Source of the DNA: Mastigias papua
Lineage: Eukaryota; Cnidaria; Scyphozoa; Rhizostomeae; Mastigiidae
DNA: 64,000 nucleotides
Reading direction: 5' to 3'
Assembly: GCA_964019165.1 (NCBI GenBank)
Contig: OZ025277.1
Span: 7,352,889-7,416,888 of the forward strand
Within the stretch, counting starts at the first letter, position 1; each line of letters opens with the position of its first letter. Of this stretch, positions 46,429 through 58,059 are shown in pieces. The position numbers and the translations under genes were made by a program. The notes beneath the pieces are model-generated. The model worked only from the letters and a program-made list of their open reading frames with translations. It was not told where the DNA came from and searched no databases.

Positions 46429-48955
46429 CTAATCTATAAAATGTTCCTTCAAAGCTTTCTTGAAATGAATGTAATACTTCTCAGTTTTCAGGTAAAGTGG
46501 CAAGTCGTTAAAGATCTTTGTTCCACTGTAATATACCCCTCTTTTTCCACTTTCGGTTCTAACTTTCGGCATCCGCAAGTCCGTACCATTACGTCTCTTT
46601 GCTTTTCCGTGTTCAAGTTTCATGAAATAGTTGTGGAAAACTTCAGGAGCTGTTCCATTTAAACATTTTAAAACGAAATCTGCACATTGAATTGATCTTA
46701 TCGATGCAAATGATCGCCATACACGATGCTTTTTATGTTGCTCTCCAAAAATGCTCTTAAGTGCTCTCTTCTCAATCTTCCTGAACCACGTTTCATTTGT
46801 CTCTGACAATGTCGCGAACACAATGCTGCAATAAGTCATAACTGGCTGTACCATGGCTTTGTACAAATCACCAGCGGCATGGGTGGTGAGTATTGGCCTA
46901 ATTCGGCGAAGGAGACCTAGTCTGCTTGAAGATTTCTTACAGATTTTTTGGATGTGATCGTTCAGAGTTAGGGACGGATCTAGATGTATTCCGAGGTACT
47001 TATATCTGTTGGTATTACTGATGTCTTTAGAATCAATAGTTATTTTTGTTTGATGTGTTATCTTGCTTCTTTTCGCCGCTGTTCCAGACATCATAAACTC
47101 GGTTTTACCTTGTTTAGGGTTCAAGATCAAACCATTACTGCACAACCAATTGTGTAACATTTTTGCATCATGATTTATAGCCTTTTCTATCTCGGCTTCA
47201 CTTTTATCCGAAAACATAAGTACAGTGTCATCTGCATACATTATGAGATTTGACTTCTGGATCTGCTGATGAAGATCGTTGACATGAATCAGAAATAACA
47301 GGGGGCCTAAAATCGACCCCTGTGGCACTCCGAACATAATCTTTTCTTCTCTTGACTTTTCCCCTTCAAAGCTGACTATTTGCGATCGGTTTGAGAGATA
47401 ATCTTCGATCCATTTTAACTCAATGTTTTCAACGCCATAACAGAGTAGCTTTGAGGTCAGGGATTGGTGGTCTACGGTATCGAATGCTTTCCGTAGGTCT
47501 ATGAAAAGAGCCCCTGTGAGTTTGCCAATGTCCATGTTTTTCCTGATAGTGTCAGTAAGATGAATAACTGCTGATGCCGTTGAGCGATTCTTTCTAAATC
47601 CGAACTGGTATGGAGACAGAAGTTTGTTGTTTTCCAGATATTCGTACAGTTGGAAATGGACGACTCTTTCAAGAATTTTTGAGAAAACTGGCAACACCGA
47701 GATCGGCCTATAGTTGTTCAGGTTTTTTGTATCTCCACCCTTGAAGATAGGTACGCATCGAGCGACTTTCCACTCCGAGGGAACCTTCGATGTTGACAAA
47801 GGCAAATTAAGGATGTGAAGGAGGGGCTGTGTAATATCGAGAGCCGCATCTTTTACGGTTCCTGGGGGAATGTTGTCCAAACCAGGAGACTTCGATCGTT
47901 TTAGGGAGGAAATTACCTTTAAGACTTCCCCCTTTGTAACAGGTCTAAAGAGAAACTTTTTGCCTCCTGGGTTAATGCGATTTCTGTTACAAGAGGTTTC
48001 ATCTAAGGTGGTTTGACACATTCTAGGTAAGGTGGCTCGAAGAGTCTCTGCCACTTTTGTAAAGAAGCTATTGAAACCATTGGCAATCTCTCTCTTGTCG
48101 TTTGTAATCGTTGAATTTATCTCCAGGGATTTCGGCCTTTGCTGAGCTGCCTTTTTATCAGGGAGGCATTTTTTAACTGCCTTCCAAAATCCCTTGGGAT
48201 CAGATTGGTTTTCTTGAATCAACCTTTTATAATATCTTGCCTTTTCCAGTCTTATCATACAGGTAACTTTATTTCTTTTTCTTTTGTATGTGGACCAAAA
48301 GTTTTCTCTTTCTGTTTGTTTGGCTTTTCGAAAATAATAATCCCGCTCGTGAATTGCCTTTTTTATTGTATTGTTCAGCCAAGGTAAATCTCTTCCCCGG
48401 ACGGTTCTTTCAACAATCGGGGCATGCTTATTCAATACGTTCAGAAAAGGTTCTTTAAATGCACTCCAGGCAACATTTACATTGATTTCTTTCAGAATGT
48501 CGTCCCAAGATACAGATGCAAGGTCCCTCTGAAAAGCTTCATGGGAATACTTGCTGAAGTTTCTACTCACAACTTTCCTCGGTTTTGTACGCTGACAATT
48601 CATTTTCCTTATGATTGCTACAATTTCATGGCCACTAAGGGGTGAACCGAGAACAATGGATGACTTGACATGTTCAGGGTGGGTGGTAGCTATTATGTCT
48701 ATTAGGGTGCTTGTCTGTGGTGTTATTCTTGTAGGCTCTTTAATTTGTTGTTCAAGCCCAAAACTGGAGAGAGTGTTTTTTACATATTTGTGGTCGTTTC
48801 TTTTGAGGAAGTCGCAGTTTGTATCTCCCATTATGATAGTTTCTTTTCCCTCGGCTACAGCTGTGCTTAACATCTCATCGAACAATAATTCAAAATTCTC
48901 ACTAAGATAGTTTGAAGAGTCAGGCGGGCGATAAAGGACTCCTATGAGCAGGGAT
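46429..48955 (-). pseudogene. LINE endonuclease core and complete RT
   Basis: An open frame of 818 codons from 48885, plus about 70 bp upstream in the correct frame (GVLYRPPDSSNYLSENFELL). Endonuclease: ETIIMGDTNCDFLKRN, TLIDIIATTHPEHV, SPLSGHEIV. RT: SLKRSKSPGLDNIPPGTVKD, WKVARCVPIFKGGDTKNL, NNYRPISVLPVFSKILERVV, YQFGFRKNRSTASAV, ALFIDLRKAFDTVDHQSL, MFGVPQGSILGPLLF, and the catalytic LIMYADDTVLMF. The C-terminal thumb has YKYLGIHLDPSLTLNDHI and YCSIVFATLSE and ends at KKALKEHFID. All catalytic motifs are intact except endonuclease SDH, which reads SGH. Confidence 0.93.
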
Positions 48956-49804
48956 TTTTGATCTTTTTACAAATATTTCTATCCAACAGCATTCAATTTC
49001 GTCAACTTCTAGATCTGGCCTTTTTTCAAAATTTATGTCATCCCGGACGTAAACTGCTGTCCCTCCCCCGGGCCCATTTTTCCTGTCCACTCTGTGAAGT
49101 TCGAATCCAGGTATTTTCAGTTCATCGTCATCTATTTTGGAATTTAAATGGCTCTCGCTTATTCCAAAGATGTCAATTTCTTTGACTTTGTACAGCAAGA
49201 TCATTATGTGATCGAGGACTCTTAATAGGCCACAAACATTTTGATGAAAGATTTTCAACCCCCTTGCTTTAACATAAGTCTGAAACTCCTCAAAACATGG
49301 TTTATCTGCAGCATCATCCATAGGATCACCGGCACTCTCAGCACTGTTTCCAGGAGCTCAAGTACGCAGCTGTAAACAAGAATAGCATTCTTGGCCATTA
49401 TTTACTATTTTCAAATCTTCGCCAAGGCATTTGAAATGCAGGGTCTTTTTGCATCCATCACACGTGGAACTTCTCTGGTTCTTTTTGATCGTCTTTTTGC
49501 AACCAAAACAAACTTTTCTTTGCACTGGGCCTGGACAGGTCTCTATATCACCAGCCATGAGAAGCAAAACTGCAACGACTCCACGAGGCTTGGGCCTAAG
49601 CCAGAACAGATTTACCTCTTTATTTACCCACAGAGATGAATAAATAAACGATTCATTTAGTTCCCATTTTTCATAGTCTTCTATCGATTCAGTTAGAGGA
49701 CAAGATGTAGTAAAACTTCGCTCTTTGCAGGCCAGAGTCAGCAATACAAACGTAAACTTCACCAAAACAGCGAACGTCATGCTGAACGTCATGCTCCGTC
49801 GGAT
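48920..49804 (-). pseudogene. LINE N-terminal region: 2A-like motif, PHD finger, endonuclease start
   Basis: After two hydrophobic segments (FAVLVKFTFVLLTLA and RGVVAVLLLMAG) comes the 2A-like motif GDIETCPGP. A C4HC3 PHD finger follows: CFGC, CDGC, LHFKC and CYSC. An in-frame TGA (49358-49360) separates this from the next part, which is in the same frame: FHQNVCGLLRVLDHIMILLY, IDIFGISESHLNSKIDDDEL and GPGGGTAVYVRDDINF, the start of an APE endonuclease. A one-base insertion near 48955 then shifts the frame. PHD fingers are known in some CR1-clade LINE proteins. The open frame extends upstream into MITE sequence (to 49903), but those residues are not part of the LINE. Confidence 0.85.
49526..49552 (-). 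other. 2A-like motif with Cys in place of the key Asn
   Basis: Encodes GDIETCPGP. It matches the 2A signature except that the normally invariant Asn of NPGP is Cys. By what is known of 2A peptides this should prevent or strongly reduce ribosome skipping. It lies at the same place, after a hydrophobic stretch, as the perfect motif in the LINE at 4256-4282. Confidence 0.75.
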
Positions 49805-50353
49805 AACTGGCTGAAACAGGCTACTCTGTATTTGTTGGGCCACCATAAGTCTCGATCTTTGTACAAGAGTTTGCAAAAATGAGCCAATATCAATTTCTGG
49901 CATGTAAAGAAGATGAACTGTGATTTTCCTAGCATTTTCTTGAACTTGAGCCTTGTGATTTTCTTAGGATTTTCTTAAGATTTTGGCCATTTGAGGCTCA
50001 TTTTCTTATAACCTTTTTTCTTATCAAAAACAAAAACACGTGTACCCTTCATTGAAAGTGTAGAAGTTATGCCCCTGGACACCATGTAGCTGAATCATGT
50101 ACCATCCATCCCCTAATTTACCACCATGGAGAGTCATAAAAAGTGCATAGAGCCACCAACCCCAAAGTGTGATGTAGTTGGTGAACAGCCCCTTACTGGC
50201 CATTGTGTTCTGTCCATTCTGAATTATTGTGCATTCTAGACCAGATAGCAGCATACACATTTGTGCTCTTAATCATATTATGGCACCTTTGTCCCATATT
50301 GAGCCTGTCCACTTGACAACATTATTATATAGCCGAGTTGTGATGTATCTTAC

Positions 50354-50442
50354 TGTTATAACTCCTAATCTACAAGCATGTTCAAGTTACTATGGCAACT
50401 ATGTAACATAATGTCCTATAGATGCATAACTATACACCTACA
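50354..50442 (-). repeat. 3' LTR of the 12.1-kb gypsy element
   Basis: 89 bp. On the minus strand it starts TGTAGGTGTATAGTTATGCA and ends GGAGTTATAACA. Preceded by a polypurine tract TTGGGGAGATA (minus strand, 50443-50453). Confidence 0.88.
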
Positions 50443-50598
50443 TATCTCCCCAACTAATAAAAAATCAATTTGGTTTCTGTCCAGCTAACCAACACAACAA
50501 ACAACATAATTCAATAAAGCAATTAGCAGCCTATATTATAATTAAGTGGAATAGTGTCTTAGCAAAAGTCAATATAGTGTGTTCACTATGATTACATC

Positions 50599-51750
50599 TC
50601 AGTGCAAGAAATAGACATAATATTTCTTTGGTATTATAGTCTGTCTTTTTGGTCTTGTCCTGGTGGTACATTCCTGCACTGTCGTCTCTGGTGGATTAAC
50701 AGCTACTTCTACATTTTCCTTGGTAGATGTATTACTGTGACCACTACTAACTTCTTTATGTTCAGCCAATGTGATGTGTCTGTCAGATTTATTTATCTGC
50801 TTCTGATCTAGTACAGTCTTGTCTGGTACAAATAGTATCTCCTTGAACCTGCATTCTTCCAAATTAGGGTGTTCAGTTCCAACATCATCAGCACTGTTGA
50901 TGACATTGTTCAATATCCTAAATTGACTTGCATCTCGAACAACTGTTCTCCCATCAGTGACCCTTCTTGCAGTGATCTTTGAGCCTTCTACATTAATCAC
51001 CACATAAAATAGTGGCTCAAATTCTGTGCTCCATTTATTCTTCTCGGGTTGCTTTACAAGAACATAATCCCCCAGTATCAGAATGTATCTTTGATATTGT
51101 TTATTTTCTCATTGTTCCTTCATCTTTTCCTTGTATTTAGCATCTCTCCTGTCCACATCAATGCTCTCTACTCTAATCTGTTCATTTGGGTATTGGCAGT
51201 CCATTCTAGTTCTGATCTCTCTGTTCTGCATTAATTTGTATGGTGCAAGTCCAGTGGCTATGTGTGGAGTAGATCTGTAAGCAGTTAACATTTCCTGCAT
51301 TGATATATCCCTTTCTAGTGCATCTAATCCTTGCAATGCTGAGATCTGCTCTGTTTTATTTACTAAGCGCATGAATGCTTCAGCCTCCCCATTAGCTCTA
51401 GGATGTAATGGTGTTATGCTATGGTGAACAAATCCTTCATCATCTGCAAATTGTTCAAATTCTCTGCTGTTGAAAGGTGGTCCATTGTCTGTCAATATCT
51501 GACTTGGTGTTCCATATGTAGCAAATATCTTCTTTAGTCTTTGTCTTGTTACTTTGAAATTGGTGCTAGGGATTGACTCTACCCCTGGGTATCATGTCCT
51601 CCTATCAATCATAGCAAGATTATAATGGCCATCTGGGTAAGGGCCAGAAAAGTCAACAGCCACATGGTCCCAAACTTTCTTTGGAGTCTGTGTAGGCTTG
51701 ATTGGCTCATATTTCTTCTCCTTGGATGCAACTTTACACTCATAACACGC
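50599..51750 (-). pseudogene. Gypsy integrase, C-terminal part of Pol
   Basis: From the right: ITACYECKVASKEKKYEPIK (end of the zinc domain), VWDHVAVDFSGPYPDGHYNL (first Asp), a TGA after MIDRRT near 51598, RQRLKKIFATYGTPSQILTD with NGPPF (second Asp) and HHSITPLHPRANGEAEAFMR (Glu). After a frameshift near 51109 come LILGDYVLVKQPEKNKWSTE and a C-terminal domain ending at VYFLH. This is a K02A2.6-like gypsy integrase. The protein is cut at 51750 by a small TIR-like insert, and RT and RNase H are gone. Confidence 0.88.
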
Positions 51751-51947
51751 CGTAATTGATAAAAGTTAAAACGACCTGAAACGAGCTGAAACCACCTGAA
51801 ACGAGCTGAAACGACCTGCAAATGACTTGATATGAACATCTCAGATGGGGGAAGCCGGAGTTGTCCATTTGAACAATGGATAGCATGCCGAAACAACATG
51901 AACAACCCTTATTCTGGAACCGAAGGAGACACCCTTTATCAATTGCA
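51751..51947. repeat. Small TIR-like insert with 10-bp tandem repeat
   Basis: Ends carry AATTGATAAAAG (left, from 51753) and AATTGATAAAGG (right, opposite strand, to 51946). Just inside the left end (51768-51819) are five units of AAACGACCTG/AAACGAGCTG. It interrupts the gypsy integrase zinc domain. Confidence 0.55.
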
Positions 51948-53229
51948 AAGTGCTAATGCCCTGTGCGGGCTGTGAAGCTGTCATTAGGGGCTTGCCCATT
52001 GCAGACAAGAAACAGGGATGTTTTATTTTTAACACATGCTCAGAGATGTTTCATTATAATAATCATTATGTTGAGTGAATTATTGGCACAGGCTTGGAAC
52101 GTGTGCATGGGGGACAGTAGCATAGACAGGGGGCAGACAAAGGGGACAAGTCCCCCCTTATGATAAAAATTTTATGTCCGGAAAATGCTCAAATCAGTAA
52201 CAAAGTCGTTATCTCAAGAGGGCTTAGCTCCCTCTGGTTGTTATTGGATGTATTTTCATAAATGTTGTTGGTGTTTTCCAACCGTCCAAAGGGTGTGTCC
52301 GAGGACCACATTAACCCATGGGATCGAAGGACCCCTACCCAGTCCTAACGCTATGGATCCCCAAGCAGAACTTTGATAGTCCTAATCCTACAAATATTTT
52401 TAATTCCTGATAATACATGAAATGCATGTGTTTATTTTATTGAACGTTTTCTCATCCAGTACTGACATTTTTTTACTTTTTTTGTGACTTATGCATTGGA
52501 ACATTCTTACAACTTTCTTAGCAAGAATAGTTGAGTTTGAATAGCACTACAGTGTTACACAGAAAGACAGGCACTACACAAAGACAACATTGAAATGCAT
52601 AGATTTTCATATAGCATCTATATACATTAAATAAAAGGGATGATGAGCTTGTATGAAAATTGGAACATGGAGTTTGTGTCAATTTATTGACATTCTTAGG
52701 CCTCAGAAATCTAGTACTGAACTTTCTTAACTTTTTGAGCAGCCACATACTATCTATTTTATGCCACTTATTTGTTAAAAACTTGAAACCTCTCTCTCTC
52801 TGAAATTACTCTCTACTTTATTGGCAACATTGAAGTCTGTTTTCATGTCTTTAATTTCTGATTGCTATGTCTCTCTGTCCCCAGCTTCTTCTATGAACTT
52901 ATCTAGATCCCACTTACCTTGTATTGCTTTTCTCACCAGTCCTTCACAGGTGCGGATCTAGGGAAAAATCTGACTACCCTACAAAAGGGCGTGGCACTCA
53001 AGTGACGCATGCTCAATAGAAACATTTATCTTATAGGCATCTATTAGCAATCTCTTTAATTTCCATTGAAGGAATGCAGTATGTTTTTAACCAAAATGTC
53101 AAATAGGTATAAATAGCAAGGGAATTTATTTGAAGAATTTGAGATGAAACACTAGAATCTTTCTCCTGCCACATTGCCAGGTTCATCATAACATTGGCCC
53201 CAACAGTTTTGACTATCTAAGTGATACCT
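51948..53229. other. Interior of the 12.1-kb element, no recognised gene
   Basis: No coding motif. CAGGTGCGGATCTAGGG near 52948 resembles a hAT-type terminus, but no matching partner was found. Confidence 0.4.
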
Positions 53230-53784
53230 ATTCACTACACAATCTATGATCTTATCAGATGTACTAGCAGCAGTCAACTGGCAAGACCTTGGCTACATCT
53301 ATAAAAGGAAAATTGCAATTGAAATGCACAAAGTAACATTCGACACCAGAAGTAGAATAGCTCATCAGTACTGTGTTGGAAGACAGTCTTTGAGAAAGGG
53401 GGCAAAATTTGAAACAAAGAGAATGAGAACCGAACTTGGAAGACAGTCAATACAGTTCAGGGGTCCCATAATATGGAATTCATTAAACAAAGAACTAAAG
53501 AAGCAAACAAATAGAGAAACTTTCAAACGCCATTTAAGATCAGACATGAAAACATTAAATAAAGTGTCTTTTGGAAAAGAAACAACATTCAACACACATA
53601 GGGATGAAAATTTTGTTTACTATTAGAAATAAGATTAGGGACAATTTCGATATAAGGTTAGAGACAATTTGAACATTAACGTTAATTTTTAAACAAACTT
53701 TTGTAATTAGGCTAGTTTATTTTAATTTAAGCAGGTCCACATCAGCTTTTTGCCGCCAAATTTTGACCTGGGTAAATTAAACCA
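53230..53784 (+). pseudogene. CR1-type LINE 3' fragment (RT C-terminus)
   Basis: Reads HKVTFDTRSRIAHQYCVGRQ, LGRQSIQFRGPIIWNSLNKE and TFKRHLRSDMKTL, the typical end of CR1/Rex-type RTs (GPxxWNSLP...FKxxLK). It stops at 53626, followed by about 150 bp of 3' UTR and then the TG-rich microsatellite, which may have grown from the LINE tail. The 5' part is missing. Confidence 0.75.
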
Positions 53785-53831
53785 TGTATGTATGTATGTA
53801 TGTGTGTGTGTGTGTGTGTGTGTGTGCGTGC

Positions 53832-53930
<99 letters not shown>
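53785..53930. repeat. (TGTA)n(TG)n(CGTG)n microsatellite
   Basis: 146 bp: TGTA units, TG units with a short GCGTGCGTGCG interruption, TG units and again TGTA units. The Cys-Val and His-Thr frames across it are artefacts. Confidence 0.95.
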
Positions 53931-54155
53931 GATAGTGCTGGAAACAACAGGCATTTGCTTTTTATTTGAGCAGATTGTTACTTCATCAGAGAGTATGGAG
54001 AAGTGTTAGGAGAGTTTTATTTCAGAAATTATTCTTTTATTCACTACTCCAGCACATCAAGATATATCATCCTGGATAGCATTTGATCCTTAAGTGGCAT
54101 TTTTTGGGAAGTATCAAAGTGTTCGTTAAGAATTGCATCACCACTTTCGGGGTCC

Positions 54156-54304
54156 GTTCGATATTCCGACAGTTCGATATTCCGACAGCTCGATATTCCA
54201 ACGGTTCGATATTCCGACAGTTCGATATTCCGACAGTTCGATAGTTCGACAGTTCGATATTCCGACAGTTCGATATTCCGACAGTTCGATATTCCGACAG
54301 TTGA
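54156..54304. repeat. 16-bp minisatellite GTTCGATATTCCGACA
   Basis: About nine units of GTTCGATATTCCGACA with small variants (one TTCCAACG, one GTTCGATAGTTCGACA). Two inverted, diverged units occur at 54829-54862 (CGGAATATCGAACTGTCGG), so the intervening 0.5 kb is bounded by inverted copies and may be a fold-back or MITE-like element. Confidence 0.9.
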
Positions 54305-54862
54305 TTTTGACTAGTACATTCCTTAGGTAAGTACATTTATAATGAACATTTACATACATTTATAACGTACATTTACATTTATAACACCAGGGGCGCCTGC
54401 ACATGAAAAGGGCAAGGGGGTAAAACTTGTTTCCAGGGCACCACACATGATGAAATATTGTTATAAGAAACCCATTTTTATTAGAAACCCATTTACCAGA
54501 GTGGAAAGCTTGCTTAAATACGCGGACAATTTAAATATGAGTTTATGGTGCGCGTTAGTTATGTAAATTATGGAATATTTTTGCACGGATGTAATATCAG
54601 ACATTCTGTGAATAGTGTCGCGAATACTGTTTCAAAACCGAAAAGAGAAAAGAATCAACAACTAGTTAGCTCGGTTAACTAAGAAAGAAAAAAAGCAAAG
54701 AAGCTTGAGGCAAAAACATTGTTTCAAATTAATAGACAGTAGCAGAAAAATATTTTCTAATCCTACTGTAAGAAATTTTCCTTGATTTTTGGTATATTAT
54801 GTAAATTAACGTTGTTTGTCCAACTTTCGGAATATCGAACTGTCGGAGTATCAAACTGTCGG

Positions 54863-57004
54863 AAAAGCGACCTGGCCCCCCACTTTCAACTCTGAAATAA
54901 AGGAAAGTTTGAAAGCTTCCAGTGCCTATCATCTCATAGTATTTGGAATCATCCCTGTGACCACATAATAGTATATTTGTCTTGCAAAAATAGAGAACAG
55001 TCTTAATGATGGGACATAACTTCAACCTATTCTTGCAGATAGTGTCATTTGGCACTTTATTATGGATTATGTCTACTGAAATCAATTTCAGATGAAAGAA
55101 AGTTTGCATGGTTCATAATGTAGTTTGATGGTTGCTTGATTTGATGTACATTTTGAACCTTGATACTGCATAGGACCAGTCTATGAAAGGGCATACAATT
55201 TGTTTGTCTACTTTAGATGAATTGACACCAGTCTGGTGACCAAACATTGCACAAGGCAAGCAGAACGCACCATGAAGGAGTTCAGAGTATTGAAGCCATT
55301 TATAATCTTCAACTCAAAAAAGGAAACTTCTTTCTTTCCCATAAAATACTGCTCCAGATATTGCTGCAAATTTCATATTTTTGATTATCTGTTCAGAGTT
55401 GCTGTTTTGTCAAAAACACAACCTATGTCATTAGTATTTGTTGAAGGGTCTTCAAACATTGTTTCAGGCCTATGATCAGATAGAAAGGAAGGGAAACTTC
55501 ATCCATTACCTTTCTCATCAAGTAGAGATTTTGATTGTGTTGTAACAGGGAAATGGATCTTGCCTACCTTCAAGCTAGAAGACATAAAGAGTGAAGAAAC
55601 CTTGTTCTTCAAATTTGTGACTTTTAATTCTGCATTAGAAGAGATTGAATTTCCTCTACTTTCAAGCACGAACCTTTACTAAGACCAGGTCACAAACTAT
55701 TGCAAAAAAATGGTACAATGTGATCTAGTTGAAATGAAGGATTGACATCATTTAGAGACCCACCATAGGGTGACCGTAACAAATGGATGTGGGAATGTGC
55801 AGCTTCTGGATTGATTGAGACTTAACTACAGCATTTAACACTTTGACAGCAAACTTTCCAAATGCAATACATCCAGTTTCTGGGTACAGAGGGTGTATGG
55901 CAATACTAGTAACACTAGCTAATGCCAATAACCAAGCAAATTGGCTCCATCCTTTTACCTGACAAATTTTCAAGGTCTCCAGCTGCACTAGCTGGCAATG
56001 CTTACACCTTGGTGTATTCATCACATGACTAATCCAAGGGGTATGGGATAGCTCAAAAATCTACCAATAAGTTGAAGTGTTTGCTGTGTTGTCAGTAAGG
56101 GTAATAAATGTGGATGTGCAGCATAGAAGGAGGCACTGTGATAAAGCTTAGCTGACATAAGTGCTCAGAGTATCAAGGACAGTTTTCCATCCTCAGAGAC
56201 AGCCACAGGTATTGCAGTATACAGGCAATTACAATCACCACTTATCCTGGATAAATACGCTATAATATAAGAAATGCAACAAAAAAAGCCATGGCCAATA
56301 TCAACTGAGACAAGCAATGCCTCTTAAGCAATGTGCAAGCAAACAGAGATTATACTGATTTTTAGATTTCAGATTTCATTTCTATCAATAAACTACGTAC
56401 AATCTAAATTGAAATATAAACACAGCGTCCGTAGTTAAGCTTTAAACTAACACAAATAAACATAACAAAATCGAACAAAAGCAGAAAGAAAAACAAATCA
56501 TTCCAGGTACCACTATTCCACAGCCACACTCATTGCATAAGGCAGGAAAATTTCACGATATAATTCATGAAAACATTAAGGATTATGTTGCTACATTTTT
56601 GAATAGCTGTTTACTAGACATAAAGTCATAACCTGATATATATTCTGATCACAAATTTGGTCACTTTGTTGTAAGAAGATAAACTTTGCCGTCTCATTTG
56701 GAGGATGCTAGAACTTCTGTTAAGCTGGAGAATGAAGCAATGAACTACCTGGCACAAAAAATGTTATCCGGAGCAGGGAGCAGTATGGCCTAGCTTCTTC
56801 ACCTGCGCCGTCGATAGTTCTGAGTAGGTCTGATTCCCTAAAGTTGACGAGGTAGTCAATTCTGCTCAAAGGATCCTGTGTACGCTTTCATAGCTTTGCT
56901 TGCTTCCCCATCGGTCACGCAGTCTTCCCTTATTACTCTCCAAGTGAGGCTATAGTGCTTCAGCAAATCCATTTGATTCACTCCGTTTCAATCATGGAAA
57001 TTTT
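54863..57004. other. Interior of the 12.1-kb element, no recognised gene
   Basis: Only short chance frames; no family motif on either strand. Confidence 0.4.
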
Positions 57005-57099
57005 GCGGCAGTTGTAAGGCAGTTGTGCGGCAGTTGTAAGGCAGTTGTAAGGCAGTTGTAAGGCAGTTGTAAGGCAGTTGTAAGGCAGTTGTAAGGCAG
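57005..57099. repeat. 11-bp minisatellite GGCAGTTGTAA
   Basis: About nine units of GGCAGTTGTAA, one with GTGC in place of GTAA. An inverted match AACTGCCGCACAAC lies at 57127-57140, the same arrangement (tandem array plus inverted partial unit) as at 54.1-54.9 kb. Confidence 0.9.
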
Positions 57100-57362
57100 A
57101 TATCCTTTGTCTTTGGTTAATCCTGAACTGCCGCACAACCCCTCCATAGAACAATAGAACCAAAATCGGTCTCAAGATCTATTATGAAAAGCTGCGCTGT
57201 CAGCTAGATAATTTATGTGATCTACCTTACAACACTTGCACTGCATAAATTATCAAACTTGCATACGCGTTGAACGACAACGATTTATGATTATAAATCA
57301 TTCCCAATGACATCATTGATCATTTCTCTTACCCTGAATACGAGGCAAACGATGAAGGCACA

Positions 57363-57636
57363 ATGGCCACCAGAACTCTTGGAACACTATGCTTCTTATC
57401 TCTATACGCTATCTCCCCTCCCGCCCTATACAATATTGTAATATGGCTAGGAAATGAAGAAAAATTAAGATCTAAGTTGACCAAGTACACCAAACATCCT
57501 GGGACATATTCCTCCGTCTTCTCAACATTGTTTCAGGGGGGAAGGGGGGTTGTTTGTGTGAAATACGACAATGAAGCGTGAAATATCTATTTCCTGGCAA
57601 TTCCACGCTACTGTTCCAACTACTTTTGGCGGCCAT
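57363..57636 (+). mobile_element. MITE, copy 1 of 2
   Basis: Ends ATGGCCACCAGAACTCTTGG and (opposite strand) ATGGCCGCCAAAAGTAGTTG. Nearly identical, in the same orientation, to 61282-61559 (about seven differences including a C-run length change). No clear target duplication. Confidence 0.75.
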
Positions 57637-58059
57637 TGTCTTTTCAAAATATCGAAAACGGTCATTAGGAAATCAGAAAAAACGTTGACATGGGGGCTCT
57701 CTCGGGTGCTGATTTCATTGGTGAAGTTTAGATTTTGATCAGAATGGTGCGTGACATCATAATAGCTAAAAGGTTCTTTTTCAATGCCATATTTTATATG
57801 TGTTGCAAGATTATCCGTAGAAAACTTAGATTTATATTAATATCAATCATACTATTTCCTTCTTTCCTACTTATCCAACAACGCTAATTGCATGTTTCTG
57901 AAACAAATCGTTTATACTGCCAGTGTCACATGAAATACATTGGAATGTTAATATAACATAAGGAACCATGGGTGAGTGAGGGCCAGTTGGTTGTGCTGCG
58001 CTTTGGAGAATTTGGAAATAATGATGTCAATAGGGAGTTTTCTCTGACGCCAGTATTAA

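Larger units (their letters stand above)
46200..49804 (-). mobile_element. Near-intact CR1-like LINE, 3,605 bp
   Basis: Boundaries come from comparison with the uninterrupted MITE copy. The 3' end carries a (TTA)n tail (46201-46227 on the plus strand as ATA units). Only two disabling changes are visible in the long frame: a TGA at 49358-49360 and a one-base insertion in an A-run near 48955. Domain order is hydrophobic leader, 2A-like motif, PHD finger, APE endonuclease, RT. No target duplication beyond one or two bases. Confidence 0.92.
46090..50042 (-). mobile_element. TA-flanked MITE (copy 2), split by a LINE
   Basis: TA at 46088-46089 and 50043-50044. Inverted ends: CACATTTTTTTATAAGAAAA on the left and CACGTGTTTTTGTTTTTGAT (other strand) on the right. 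The two MITE parts (46090-46199 and 49805-50042, together 348 bp) align end to end with the undivided copy at 27805-28146 on the opposite strand, which shows CAGCCAGTT directly joined to GTTTCC. The LINE between them spans 46200-49804. Confidence 0.9.

Noticed and set aside
49805..49903. N-terminal residues MPEIDIGSFLQTL as part of the LINE protein
   Set aside because: This stretch belongs to the MITE, as shown by the undivided copy at 27.8-28.1 kb; the frame is open across the junction by chance.
53742..53969. His-Thr and Cys-Val frames
   Set aside because: Translation of the TG microsatellite on either strand.
54156..54304. Regular repeats resembling a CRISPR array
   Set aside because: Units are contiguous without unique spacers and the genome is eukaryotic; it is a minisatellite.
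52948..54400. hAT element between CAGGTGCGGATCTAGGG and CAGGGGCGCCTGCAC
   Set aside because: The two phrases are not inverted matches and no 8-bp duplication is present.
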